Positions 24,863-32,345 of a DNA stretch of 39,433 nucleotides are shown one piece after another. The DNA is from a virus. The notes below the pieces were generated by a model. It saw only the letters and a list, made by a program, of their open reading frames with translations. It was not told the origin of the DNA and searched no databases. Positions within the stretch are counted from its first letter, which is position 1. Each line of letters opens with the position of its first letter. The position numbers were made by a program, and so were the translations under genes. The DNA lies in IMG/VR virus record IMGVR_UViG_3300017917_001799, positions 1 to 39,433 of that record. One strand, 5' to 3'.

Positions 24863-25748
24863 ATTAACTAGCTCTTGGCCGCATCAAGATCAGATTAAAG
24901 TTGAATGGAATATAGGCAAACGTTGCAATTATGATTGCACCTATTGTCCCAAGGAAATACATGATAATTTTAGTCCACATACGCCGATAGATGTTTTAGA
25001 AAAAACTATAGATCAATTAGTAGAGATAGGAAAACCTATAAGATTAAGTTTTACTGGCGGGGAACCTAGTGTGCATCCAGACTTTGAGGATCTATTAGAA
25101 TACTGCAAAAGAAAAGGTATATTCTGGATTAACTTAACTACCAATGGAACTAGGTCTAGCCGTTGGTATCTGCAACACGAAATGTTTATTAATCATATTG
25201 TTTTTAGTCTACATTTTGAACACGACTGGCAGCGTGTGGCTAGAACCATTAACGAATTCTACGACGGAACAGAAATTGATTTTTTTGTTAATGTTATGGC
25301 TCACCACGATCATATGGATAATGTTCGTAAGGTTGTGAAACAGTTTAAAGAAGTTGGAATTAAGTTTGCGGTTCGAAGAATACGTTGGACCGAAGGCGAT
25401 CATAATGTATTTGACGATCTAAAATATAACGGAAATGATCTCCAGTGGATTTTAGAACAAGATGCCACTGTCAAACCTAATGTTAGAATAGATGATGACA
25501 AAGTAATGCATGCCAATGATGTAATCAAATTACACCTAAATCAATTCAAAGACTGGTCTTGTAATGCCGGTATTGAAAGTTTGATGATTAATTGGGACGG
25601 TGAAGTGCATCGTGCTACCTGTAGGGTAGGAGGTAGCTTAGGTAATATCTACACCGGAAGTTTTATTGTTCCAAAAGATCCTGTTATATGTACCAGAGAT
25701 TGGTGTACCTGTGCTGCTGACATTCCCTTGACTAAGTTTAAACTTTGA
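24855..25748 (+). CDS. Radical SAM protein with C-terminal auxiliary-cluster cysteines (convergent pair, plus copy)
   Basis: A 297-residue protein. Core C24, C28 and C31 (CNYDCTYC), SFTGGEPSVHPD (about 67-78) and TTNGTRSSRWY follow the standard order. The C-terminus has WSCNAGIESL, then C279, C284 and C286 (CTRDWCTC), likely ligands for a second Fe-S cluster, ending in TKFKL. The 25638-26738 product on the opposite strand is a paralogue with the same C-terminal plan. Overlaps the upstream radical SAM gene by 8 bases. Confidence 0.8.
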   Translation: MYKLTSSWPHQDQIKVEWNIGKRCNYDCTYCPKEIHDNFSPHTPIDVLEKTIDQLVEIGKPIRLSFTGGEPSVHPDFEDLLEYCKRKGIFWINLTTNGTRSSRWYLQHEMFINHIVFSLHFEHDWQRVARTINEFYDGTEIDFFVNVMAHHDHMDNVRKVVKQFKEVGIKFAVRRIRWTEGDHNVFDDLKYNGNDLQWILEQDATVKPNVRIDDDKVMHANDVIKLHLNQFKDWSCNAGIESLMINWDGEVHRATCRVGGSLGNIYTGSFIVPKDPVICTRDWCTCAADIPLTKFKL

Positions 25749-26738
25749 TATGTGTGTCTCTGGCTGGCAGGTACATTTAGAAATAGCACAGATAGATGGT
25801 AACAATTTTGGTTGAAACTTTTCAATAAAATTATCGTCGAAAATATTATATTGAAAATCTAGATTGTAAATCGTTTGACCACAAGATCCTTTTATGTAAC
25901 CTTGTGAATCAACAAAAACACACTCAAGTCCTATATCGCAACTCCAACCTTTAAAATTATTCCAATTGTTGTTTATATAGACCTGAGGTTTTCCTTTTAT
26001 AGTTTTACCGTTATCCAACCAACCTTTGCTTTCATGGAATCTAATAACACCGTTTGAAAACAGATGTCTATTTTTTATAAACCAAAAGAGTCCAGGAGCT
26101 CTCTTTATTTCATCTTTGAGATATATTTTCTGTTTTTCAGTATAAGAAATAACTGCATCGTCGGACCATTCCACTAGTTCCTTTGCCTGTATAACCCAAT
26201 CATATTTGCTTTTTTTCTTAAGATATTCAACAGCGGCTACGCAGTTATCCCAGTTTTCGTGATCCATTAATACCAATGCTGTAACTTTCTTTCCAAGAGC
26301 ATGAAGAGTATCAGCCACTTCTATATGATGATCTAGGTTGGCCTGTGAAACATGCAAAGACAATACCGCATCGTCAATAGCATGTCCATATTCTTGCCAC
26401 CAGCGTAGAGTCCTAGATCCATTAGAAATAATACTGATATAAGTATCATGTTCTTTCTTCATGGCTAGTATAAATTGTTCAAGACCTTTCCATAGTGTAG
26501 GTTCACCGCCTAATATCTTTATGTGAAATTGATCTTTTCCTGCATGTTTTTTGTAGTAGTTAATTAGATGATTGAAATGTTTAATTGTTAACTCTACATC
26601 TGTCGGCGCTTTGTCTGTACCCTCGAATGATCCAGGAAAACAATACCTACATTTAAAATTACAGAGATTATGAGGCATCCATCTTAATTCTAATATATTA
26701 GATTTCTGCGTTGAAACAATCTTTATCGGATGAGTCAT
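25638..26738 (-). CDS. Radical SAM protein with C-terminal auxiliary-cluster cysteines (convergent pair, minus copy)
   Basis: A 366-residue protein. Core C26, C30 and C33 (CNFKCRYC), ILGGEPTLWKG (74-84) and SNGSRTLRWW match the plus-strand paralogue. The C-terminus has WSCDIGLECV, then CAISKCTC, and reaches SKFKL at residues 331-335, where the paralogue stops. Here the frame continues for 31 further residues that are the antisense of the other gene, giving a 111-base coding overlap. The tail is probably a by-product of a lost stop codon. Starts 4 bases inside the previous gene's end (ATGA). Confidence 0.8.
   Translation of the reverse strand: MTHPIKIVSTQKSNILELRWMPHNLCNFKCRYCFPGSFEGTDKAPTDVELTIKHFNHLINYYKKHAGKDQFHIKILGGEPTLWKGLEQFILAMKKEHDTYISIISNGSRTLRWWQEYGHAIDDAVLSLHVSQANLDHHIEVADTLHALGKKVTALVLMDHENWDNCVAAVEYLKKKSKYDWVIQAKELVEWSDDAVISYTEKQKIYLKDEIKRAPGLFWFIKNRHLFSNGVIRFHESKGWLDNGKTIKGKPQVYINNNWNNFKGWSCDIGLECVFVDSQGYIKGSCGQTIYNLDFQYNIFDDNFIEKFQPKLLPSICAISKCTCQPETHISKFKLSQGNVSSTGTPISGTYNRIFWNNKTSGVDIT
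25734..25745. repeat. 12-bp palindrome at the junction of convergent radical SAM genes
   Basis: AAGTTTAAACTT is its own reverse complement and encodes Lys-Phe-Lys-Leu in both reading directions, once for each of the two convergent paralogues. The plus gene stops directly after it; the minus gene reads through. Confidence 0.85.
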
Positions 26739-28150
26739 AGAAGATGTGCTAGTTCGGGAAATACTGATTTAAAATCTAGTCCTCTATGTGCATCCATAGT
26801 TGAAATATATTCTCTAAAATCTGGTAGGAGATTGGTGTGATCTTCAGCATCCATCCATTCCAAAATACCTTCCCAACGTTTCCAACCATAGGGATTAGTT
26901 TCCCAAAACTCCGAGTCTTGTGTATAATTATTCCATAACCATTGCTTAAGATCATCAAATAAACGATGTACTTCTTCTTTATCTTCTTTAGGTAATACAC
27001 GAAGACTTAGCCAGGTGGGTATCCATAAGAGATGAACTCCAATTAATCCGCCTCCGTTTGTCTGGCCTGCAACGTTTTTTTCAAAGTTTAGTTTTTTAAA
27101 ATTACTGCTAACTTTCCATTTAATGAAATCAGGAATATGTTTGATATTAAGAATTTGCACGGCCAATGCAATATTACAATGAATGTGCTCCGCAGTATTA
27201 TCCAGCTTCTCTAGGTTAGCTTTTACTACTTCCCAATCTGTAGGATAACGTATGTAGTGTACTCGATCTCCCATCCCGTCGAGACTTACTCCAACTTTTA
27301 CTTTTTTAAATTGATTCCATATTTCAATAATATCGTCGTCAACTAATAGACCGTTGGTATTATATCTTAAACTAATTTTATCAGCATAACCTTGACGAAT
27401 AATTTCTTCTAAGAACAATCTATGTTCTTTAATCATTAACGGTTCGCCGCCAGCAAAATATAATTGTTTTAGATTAGGAATTTGATCATAAATTTCTTTC
27501 CAGAAATCCGGATTCTCGTGCCAGAAATTATTAAATTCTTTTCTATCCCAGGTCATTTGTTTTTTAATCAATGAACTTTGGAATATAGGAAATACTTTTT
27601 TATGGTCTGCTACCCACTGACTAGAATCATGAGGACTACACATGATACATTTTAAATTACAGGTATGGCCTAATCTAAGATCTAAGTATTCTAATCTATA
27701 CGGTACGCTACCATCTTCTTCTGTATTAGCTATGAGTTTAGGAATATCGACATTATCGTAATGCCACGTGCCAGTTTCCCATATACGTTTACTGGCAATA
27801 CCTTGTTGCTCTTCTTCATAACATTTTAAGCAACTAGCAGGAACTTCGCCGGCTAACATTGTTTTTCTTACAGACTTCATGTAATCATTGTTGAAAGCCT
27901 CAGTTGGCAAATTGTGTCCAAAGTTAGCAGGCTTACCATCTTCCATCTTTACCAACCCAACAGAGTAATCTCCTGTATTTGCGCCGCTGGCATTCGCCAC
28001 ACAGCAAATGCGCATGTCACCGTTGGGTCTTGTAGCTAGGTGTATCCACGGTAATACACAAAAACTAGGACTACCGGATATTTCTGTAATCTGCTTCTGC
28101 CAGTTACCTAATTGCGTATTTTCGGGTTGGAGCCAGAATACTTTATTCAT
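26735..28150 (-). CDS. Radical SAM protein with N-terminal twitch/SPASM-like cysteines
   Basis: A 471-residue protein with the same plan as the 23600-24862 product. The N-terminus has SFCVLPWIHLATRPNGDMRI (C31) then C49-C50, and C107-x-x-C110 (CLKC) followed by EEEQQGIASKR; the core has C164, C168 and C171 (CNLKCIMC) and FAGGEPLMIKEH. An insert with GANTGDYSVGL separates the first Cys groups. It is coupled to both neighbours by overlaps of 4 and 8 bases in a five-gene leftward operon. Confidence 0.8.
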   Translation of the reverse strand: MNKVFWLQPENTQLGNWQKQITEISGSPSFCVLPWIHLATRPNGDMRICCVANASGANTGDYSVGLVKMEDGKPANFGHNLPTEAFNNDYMKSVRKTMLAGEVPASCLKCYEEEQQGIASKRIWETGTWHYDNVDIPKLIANTEEDGSVPYRLEYLDLRLGHTCNLKCIMCSPHDSSQWVADHKKVFPIFQSSLIKKQMTWDRKEFNNFWHENPDFWKEIYDQIPNLKQLYFAGGEPLMIKEHRLFLEEIIRQGYADKISLRYNTNGLLVDDDIIEIWNQFKKVKVGVSLDGMGDRVHYIRYPTDWEVVKANLEKLDNTAEHIHCNIALAVQILNIKHIPDFIKWKVSSNFKKLNFEKNVAGQTNGGGLIGVHLLWIPTWLSLRVLPKEDKEEVHRLFDDLKQWLWNNYTQDSEFWETNPYGWKRWEGILEWMDAEDHTNLLPDFREYISTMDAHRGLDFKSVFPELAHLL

Positions 28151-29234
28151 TAAAAACCTCTAGATCTAAAAATTGATCTCTACATTGACTCACAACAGGT
28201 TCTGGAAATTTTCCACAGGTTCTGGCGCATACAGGTAATCCCTTGGTATTAAATTCTTCATTCCAGATCGTTTGCCATTCAATGCTATCAACTATATCTT
28301 TTATCGTTCTGTTTCTCAAATTAAATTGCTCCATACCGCCAAATTGATTAACTACTCTCATAAAGTTTGAATAACTGTCCTGCTGATAATTATAAACCAA
28401 CTGTTCAGGTTTAGCATGAATGTAGGGAACCGCTCCTACAAAACAACAGGGCCAAAGATAACCTAATGCATCAACATATACGCTTTTTGTTCCTTCAACT
28501 TCACAGACAATATTAGCCTGCTTAATTAATTCTTTATAATTTTCAACAGTTTTTCTATCAATAAAAATTAATTTTTGTTCGGTAGGATTTTCTAATTTGT
28601 GTGTAACATTTCCATTTTTATCATAGACTTCAAAGTAAGGATTTCCTATAAATCTACTGGTCTGCTTTTCGTAGAAACTTTCAAAGCCTAGATCCTTGGC
28701 CATTTGTCTGGCTGTTTCTAATTGATGTTCATTGTGTTTAAATGTGATAAAATTCCAACGAGCGCGACCCCCTTCGCCTATAAATGCTGATGCATTTTCA
28801 ATAATCTTATTGAAGTCTGTACCTATTCTATATAAATGATGAGTGTCTTCTAGGCCATCGATACCAAACTGTACTAAATGATTTTTGGGCAAGGTATGAG
28901 CTAATTCTTTCCACCAGCTAATGGACCTAGCACTTCCGTTGGTATGTAGATCTATTCTGATCTCCGGATTGGCGGTGGCCATATGATCGACAATAGGAAT
29001 AAGGTCTTTATGAAGTATGGGATCTCCGTAGTTTCCGCACATCGTAATAGTGTGCAGCTGATTCATAAATTCAAAATTAAAAATTTCTTTGGCTAATGCT
29101 AGATCAATATCCGAAACCTTTAGAAGAGGATTTTCTAGACCGCCATGATGGTTCCTTGCGCACATCGGACATTTTGCCTGACAATTAGAACTAAGTTCTA
29201 CATGCACCACACCGATTTCGTCAAACTTATACAT
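28143..29234 (-). CDS. Radical SAM protein
   Basis: A 363-residue protein with core C18, C22 and C25 (CQAKCPMC), MCGNYGDPILH in place of GGEP, and LHTNGSARSISWW. FGIDGLEDTHHLYR is typical of the core's later strands. The C-terminal part has C244 region VCEVEGTKSVYVDALG, then WPCCF, and VCARTCGKF, which could hold an auxiliary cluster of the SPASM type. It overlaps the methyltransferase-like gene by 8 bases. Confidence 0.8.
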   Translation of the reverse strand: MYKFDEIGVVHVELSSNCQAKCPMCARNHHGGLENPLLKVSDIDLALAKEIFNFEFMNQLHTITMCGNYGDPILHKDLIPIVDHMATANPEIRIDLHTNGSARSISWWKELAHTLPKNHLVQFGIDGLEDTHHLYRIGTDFNKIIENASAFIGEGGRARWNFITFKHNEHQLETARQMAKDLGFESFYEKQTSRFIGNPYFEVYDKNGNVTHKLENPTEQKLIFIDRKTVENYKELIKQANIVCEVEGTKSVYVDALGYLWPCCFVGAVPYIHAKPEQLVYNYQQDSYSNFMRVVNQFGGMEQFNLRNRTIKDIVDSIEWQTIWNEEFNTKGLPVCARTCGKFPEPVVSQCRDQFLDLEVFNE

Positions 29235-29847
29235 TTACTTTTCCTATGATCATAAATCTTTTGTACAAAGGCATTTCCATTTCGCCTTCCCATAGAACAT
29301 GGATATTAGATTGTTTTTTAAATTCTTCTAAGTCTCTAGCTATTCTAACATGCTCTTCTATATTGTAATTATTACTTTGTAATACCACGAGACTGTTATT
29401 AGGTATTTTAGATATCCACGATTCATATTGTTCTTGTGTAATATGTTCACAACTAGTATTAATGATTATATCGGCATCGCTGTCTATGGAACACATATCG
29501 GCAGTTATAGCACGAAACCTTCCTTCTATTTCTTCTTTTTTATTCATCATGATAGCAACAGATTCACATTCTGGGTCTATATCTATACTGCGAATGTGAT
29601 CAATAGGAATATCACTTTGAAACAACATGCTAGAAAGTGTACCTACCCAGCCTCCGTGGATGTCGACGGTAACAGGAAACTCCATAGTTTTGTTACGCTC
29701 AGGATATATCACATATTCTAGAGTTTTAACTAACCATTCTTTACTCTGCATTTGACCCCTCCAGAACGCATCAAGGGTACGCATGGGATCTTTGCTTTCA
29801 CGGATGGCACACATCCAATAGTGTAAATGTTCTAGGTCTATTTGCAT
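29227..29847 (-). CDS. Class I SAM-methyltransferase-like protein
   Basis: A 206-residue protein. VTVDIHGGWVGTLSSML (59-75) resembles motif I, IRSIDIDPECE (85-95) motif II with an acidic residue to hold the ribose, and ITADMCSI then DIIINTSCEHI (126-136) the following strands. The helical N-terminus HYWMCAIRESKDPMRTLDAF is unassigned. A role in adding a methyl group within the radical SAM operon is likely, but the methyl acceptor is unknown. Overlaps both neighbours by 8-10 bases. Confidence 0.6.
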   Translation of the reverse strand: MQIDLEHLHYWMCAIRESKDPMRTLDAFWRGQMQSKEWLVKTLEYVIYPERNKTMEFPVTVDIHGGWVGTLSSMLFQSDIPIDHIRSIDIDPECESVAIMMNKKEEIEGRFRAITADMCSIDSDADIIINTSCEHITQEQYESWISKIPNNSLVVLQSNNYNIEEHVRIARDLEEFKKQSNIHVLWEGEMEMPLYKRFMIIGKVNV

Positions 29848-30821
29848 TTCGGTATCTTGCTATCTGCTGAACTAAAGCAACTAGGTGTCGTACACATAGT
29901 TGGCGATTTAAATAACTGGAATCCGTTAGTCAGAGTCCCTAGTCTCATATCGTGGCAACTATATGATCTTTTTACCTCGTCGCTGCGTATGATAACACTT
30001 TGGAATCCAGAATTACAATTCCACCCGTCAAACTTGTTAAAACCGAAAGCATTAAATCGTTCGGCTTGATCGAATAGATATTCAGTTCCTTGTGCATCAT
30101 AAAGTGCTATCTGATATAATTCTTCTCCGAGAGCCTGTTGCGGAAAACCTGTCTGCATTTTTTCAATCATATCATCGGTGTATCCTTCTACTAAATGACT
30201 AGCCGTTGGATCGCTTTGAGGCTTTAATGTAACATTAATTCCTCTCTGATAAAGTCTCTCCATTCTTTCATACAGATCATAGAATCTTTCTGGTACCATT
30301 ACTTGATTAATAGTTACGTATACCTGTTCGTACATCAGCTGTAGACATTTATCTCCGAATTCTTGTTCTTTGGCAAACTCGTCATGGAAGCTAGCGGTAA
30401 CACTTCTGCGCTGAAGCATTTCTGTAGATGTACACCAAGATTTCCACCATTTGCTTCCGGGACTGAGATTAGTTGTCATGTGTATGCTTTGATACGGGGT
30501 TTGAGGACCGTCGTCTAAATGCTGAATAAGATTTATTAGATCTTTATAAGCTGTAGGTTCGCCACCACTGAAACTCCAATGGAATTCAGTAAATCCGTTT
30601 TCTCTAGCCTGTCTTTTAATTTCGTCTATGGTTCTTTTATAAACTTCTAGGGTATCGTAATCCAATTTATCCGATCTAGCATAAGGCCAGCAGTAGGAAC
30701 AATTGTAATTACAGAAACGGCCTAATATCCAGCTTACCGAAAATAAAGGTCGATCTAACATAGTCCTTTGACCGAACCGTACGATATCTTGAAATGGTAT
30801 TGATTTAAAATTGGTTGTCAT
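29838..30821 (-). CDS. Radical SAM protein with C-terminal auxiliary cysteines
   Basis: A 327-residue protein with core C37, C41 and C44 (CNYNCSYC), WSFSGGEPTAYKD (about 82-94) and MTTNLSPGSKWW. The C-terminus has GWNCNSGFQSV, YSCHDMRLG and MCTTPSCFSS, similar in order to the convergent pair (WSC, then a Cys about 20 residues on, then CxxxxC). It leads the five-gene leftward operon, with ATTAAATA 10 bases before its ATG. Confidence 0.8.
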   Translation of the reverse strand: MTTNFKSIPFQDIVRFGQRTMLDRPLFSVSWILGRFCNYNCSYCWPYARSDKLDYDTLEVYKRTIDEIKRQARENGFTEFHWSFSGGEPTAYKDLINLIQHLDDGPQTPYQSIHMTTNLSPGSKWWKSWCTSTEMLQRRSVTASFHDEFAKEQEFGDKCLQLMYEQVYVTINQVMVPERFYDLYERMERLYQRGINVTLKPQSDPTASHLVEGYTDDMIEKMQTGFPQQALGEELYQIALYDAQGTEYLFDQAERFNAFGFNKFDGWNCNSGFQSVIIRSDEVKRSYSCHDMRLGTLTNGFQLFKSPTMCTTPSCFSSADSKIPKCK

Positions 30822-30831
30822 AATATGCTAA

Positions 30832-30839
30832 TATTTAAT
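30832..30839 (-). promoter_or_regulatory. Late-type promoter element (ATTAAATA)
   Basis: On the minus strand ATTAAATA is followed by 10 bases and the ATG at 30821; no ribosome-binding site is seen in between. It is divergent from the sigma-70 promoter of the tRNA-like gene. Confidence 0.5.
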
Positions 30840-30849
30840 CACTTGTCTG

Positions 30850-30878
30850 TTGACTCTGATTAAACTAGGTTATATAAT
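30850..30878 (+). promoter_or_regulatory. Sigma-70-type promoter for the tRNA-like gene
   Basis: TTGACT (30850-30855), 17 bases, then TATAAT (30873-30878). The expected start, about 7 bases downstream, is at the first base of the acceptor stem (30885), so the RNA could be made with its mature 5' end. Confidence 0.8.
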
Positions 30879-30884
30879 ATACTT

Positions 30885-30997
30885 GTGGTCGTGAGTGGAA
30901 CAAGGCAGACCTGCCGCTTACCCTTAATTGGATAGCTGGTGATGGGGCGCCGTCTTAGACATAGCCTTTGTAGGTTCGAATCCTACCGACCACACCA
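30885..30997 (+). tRNA. Oversized tRNA-like gene (about 113 nt), possible UAG anticodon
   Basis: A perfect 7-bp acceptor stem (GTGGTCG 30885-30891 with CGACCAC 30987-30993), discriminator A and encoded CCA (30994-30997), and a perfect T arm (stem GTAGG/CCTAC, loop TTCGAAT, 30970-30986) are present. A 7-base loop CTTAGAC at 30954-30960 with an imperfect stem and a 4-base variable loop would give anticodon UAG (Leu). The part between acceptor and anticodon stems is about 57 bases instead of about 19 and contains both a GTGGAACAAGGCAGAC segment like a Leu D arm and a TTAATTGGATAG segment like a second D loop. Amino-acid identity and even tRNA function are uncertain. Confidence 0.6.
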
Positions 30998-31005
30998 TTT
31001 ACCTT

Positions 31006-31013
31006 TATAAGTA
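31006..31013 (+). promoter_or_regulatory. Late-type promoter element (TATAAGTA)
   Basis: TATAAGTA differs by one base from TATAAATA and lies 27 bases before the ATG of the histone-like gene, which has AAAGGA as ribosome-binding site. It overlaps a weak hairpin (30996-31017) that could also mark the tRNA 3' end. Confidence 0.5.
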
Positions 31014-31040
31014 AATGACGCATAACTAAAAGGAAAAATT

Positions 31041-31235
31041 ATGTCAAACACAGTAGAACAACTCAAAGCAGCAATGGAAACATTCTTAGCAGAAGATACA
31101 AAATTCACATCAGGCAATGGCGCAGCTGGGACTCGAGCTCGTAAGGCTCTTCAAGAAATGTCCAAACTGATCAAATCACGTCGAAACGAAATTACAGAGG
31201 AAAAGAACGCTCGCAAAGAAGCTAAGGCAGCGTAA
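31041..31235 (+). CDS. Histone-H1/Hc1-like small basic protein
   Basis: A 64-residue basic protein. The segment FTSGNGAAGTRARKALQEMSKL (about 22-43) resembles the NKAAGTRVRK core of bacterial histone-H1-like proteins of the chlamydial Hc1 type, and the remainder is Lys/Arg/Glu-rich and predicted helical. Such proteins bind and compact DNA. The start has AAAGGA upstream and a late-type element, so it may act during packaging or late replication. Confidence 0.65.
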   Translation: MSNTVEQLKAAMETFLAEDTKFTSGNGAAGTRARKALQEMSKLIKSRRNEITEEKNARKEAKAA

Positions 31236-31236
31236 A

Positions 31237-31683
31237 ATGAACGATAAAGATCTACCGACTCTTACATTAGACGATATAACGATAGATCTTGGTAATTACG
31301 ATGCCGCTACTGACAACATGATAAGTTCGAGCGGCATCGATACTATTACTTTAGATCCCAGTTGGTCAAACGTAGGAACTATAACTATTCCCTCAGGCAG
31401 TGGTGGATCAGGCGGAATATCCTATACCTCTTCATACAATTGGACTCCTAATCCTACTCAGGTAACCATTAGCAATAATGGAATCGAAATGGCTCCGGGT
31501 ACCGATATCAAAGTTGACGGTAAAAGCCTAAAAGAATTTATGAACAAAATGGAACAGAGATTATCTATTCTTGTTCCAGATCCGGCCAAACTTGAAAAAT
31601 TCGAAGCTTTAAAAAAAGCCTACGAGCACTATAAGACTATGGAAAGTCTTTGTTTCGATGAGCCCAAGGAAGAAGATCAGTGA
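31237..31683 (+). CDS. Phage structural-type hypothetical protein
   Basis: A 148-residue protein. The first 90 residues are acidic, Thr/Ile-rich repeats with a GSGGSGG linker (about 56-62), like beta-rich virion proteins. Then GIEMAPGTDIKVDGKSLKEF and a C-terminal coil, MEQRLSILVPDPAKLEKF, KAYEHYKTMESLC, that I recall from conserved T4-like phage proteins of unknown role. It starts 1 base after the histone-like gene and its stop overlaps the GTG of the next gene. Confidence 0.55.
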   Translation: MNDKDLPTLTLDDITIDLGNYDAATDNMISSSGIDTITLDPSWSNVGTITIPSGSGGSGGISYTSSYNWTPNPTQVTISNNGIEMAPGTDIKVDGKSLKEFMNKMEQRLSILVPDPAKLEKFEALKKAYEHYKTMESLCFDEPKEEDQ

Positions 31684-32345
31684 GCACACAATTATATAAT
31701 ATTTTAAATAGAATGATCGATAACGGGCTCGCTATCGATACTGTCTACGACATCGGAGCTTGTATAGGTTCTTGGAGTTCGGAAATTAAAAAAAATTGCC
31801 TTACTGATTCGACATTTTTTCTTTTCGAAGCCAATGAGAGATACATTCCGATTCTATCACAATCAGGTTTCTATTTCTTTACTGCATTATTGAGTAGTCC
31901 TGGTAAGGGTGTGGTTAAGTTTTATAACGGAACCAACACCGGGGATAGTTATTATAAAGAAACTACTAAATGGTATGATGAGCAAGACTCTATAGATTTG
32001 CCCTCTTATACTCTCGATCAGATCATCGAGGCACATAAATTGCCTATTCCCGATCTTATCAAGATCGATACGCAAGGATCAGAATTAGACATACTGTCTG
32101 GCTGTGAGTCGATTATTGACAAAGTCAGTCTAATACATATAGAATGTCCTATCATCGAATATAATTTAGGTGCTCCTAAAATACAAGACTATCTAGATTA
32201 TTTTAAATCAAAAAACTTTATCCCTGTAGAGCTCACTGAGGTACATATAGGCGAAGACACTTTATTACAGATTGATATCTTATTTGTACGTAAAGATGTA
32301 AAAGAAAAATACCTACAACCGAACAATTTCATAAGAGTGTTATAA
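31680..32345 (+). CDS. FkbM-family methyltransferase
   Basis: A 221-residue protein with SAM motif I VYDIGACIGSWS (22-33), the acidic FEAN segment (49-52), and the family signature LIKIDTQGSELDILSG (127-142). FkbM-type enzymes O-methylate sugars and natural products. The start is GTG at 31680, overlapping the upstream stop. It is outside the island but may act on a surface glycan or on island products. Confidence 0.8.
   Translation: MSTQLYNILNRMIDNGLAIDTVYDIGACIGSWSSEIKKNCLTDSTFFLFEANERYIPILSQSGFYFFTALLSSPGKGVVKFYNGTNTGDSYYKETTKWYDEQDSIDLPSYTLDQIIEAHKLPIPDLIKIDTQGSELDILSGCESIIDKVSLIHIECPIIEYNLGAPKIQDYLDYFKSKNFIPVELTEVHIGEDTLLQIDILFVRKDVKEKYLQPNNFIRVL

Noticed and set aside
29428-29721. 97-codon plus-strand frame opposite the methyltransferase-like gene
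   Set aside because: Translation is low-complexity Phe/Tyr/Thr, typical of antisense of AT-rich coding DNA.
23600-30821. One of the radical SAM proteins as QueE
   Set aside because: All are longer than QueE (about 210-240 residues) and carry extra Cys domains unlike it.
30996-31017. Hairpin CATTTAC/GTAAATG after the tRNA-like gene as a terminator
   Set aside because: The stem is AT-rich and no T run follows; it also overlaps the CCA end and a late-type element, so termination is not supported.
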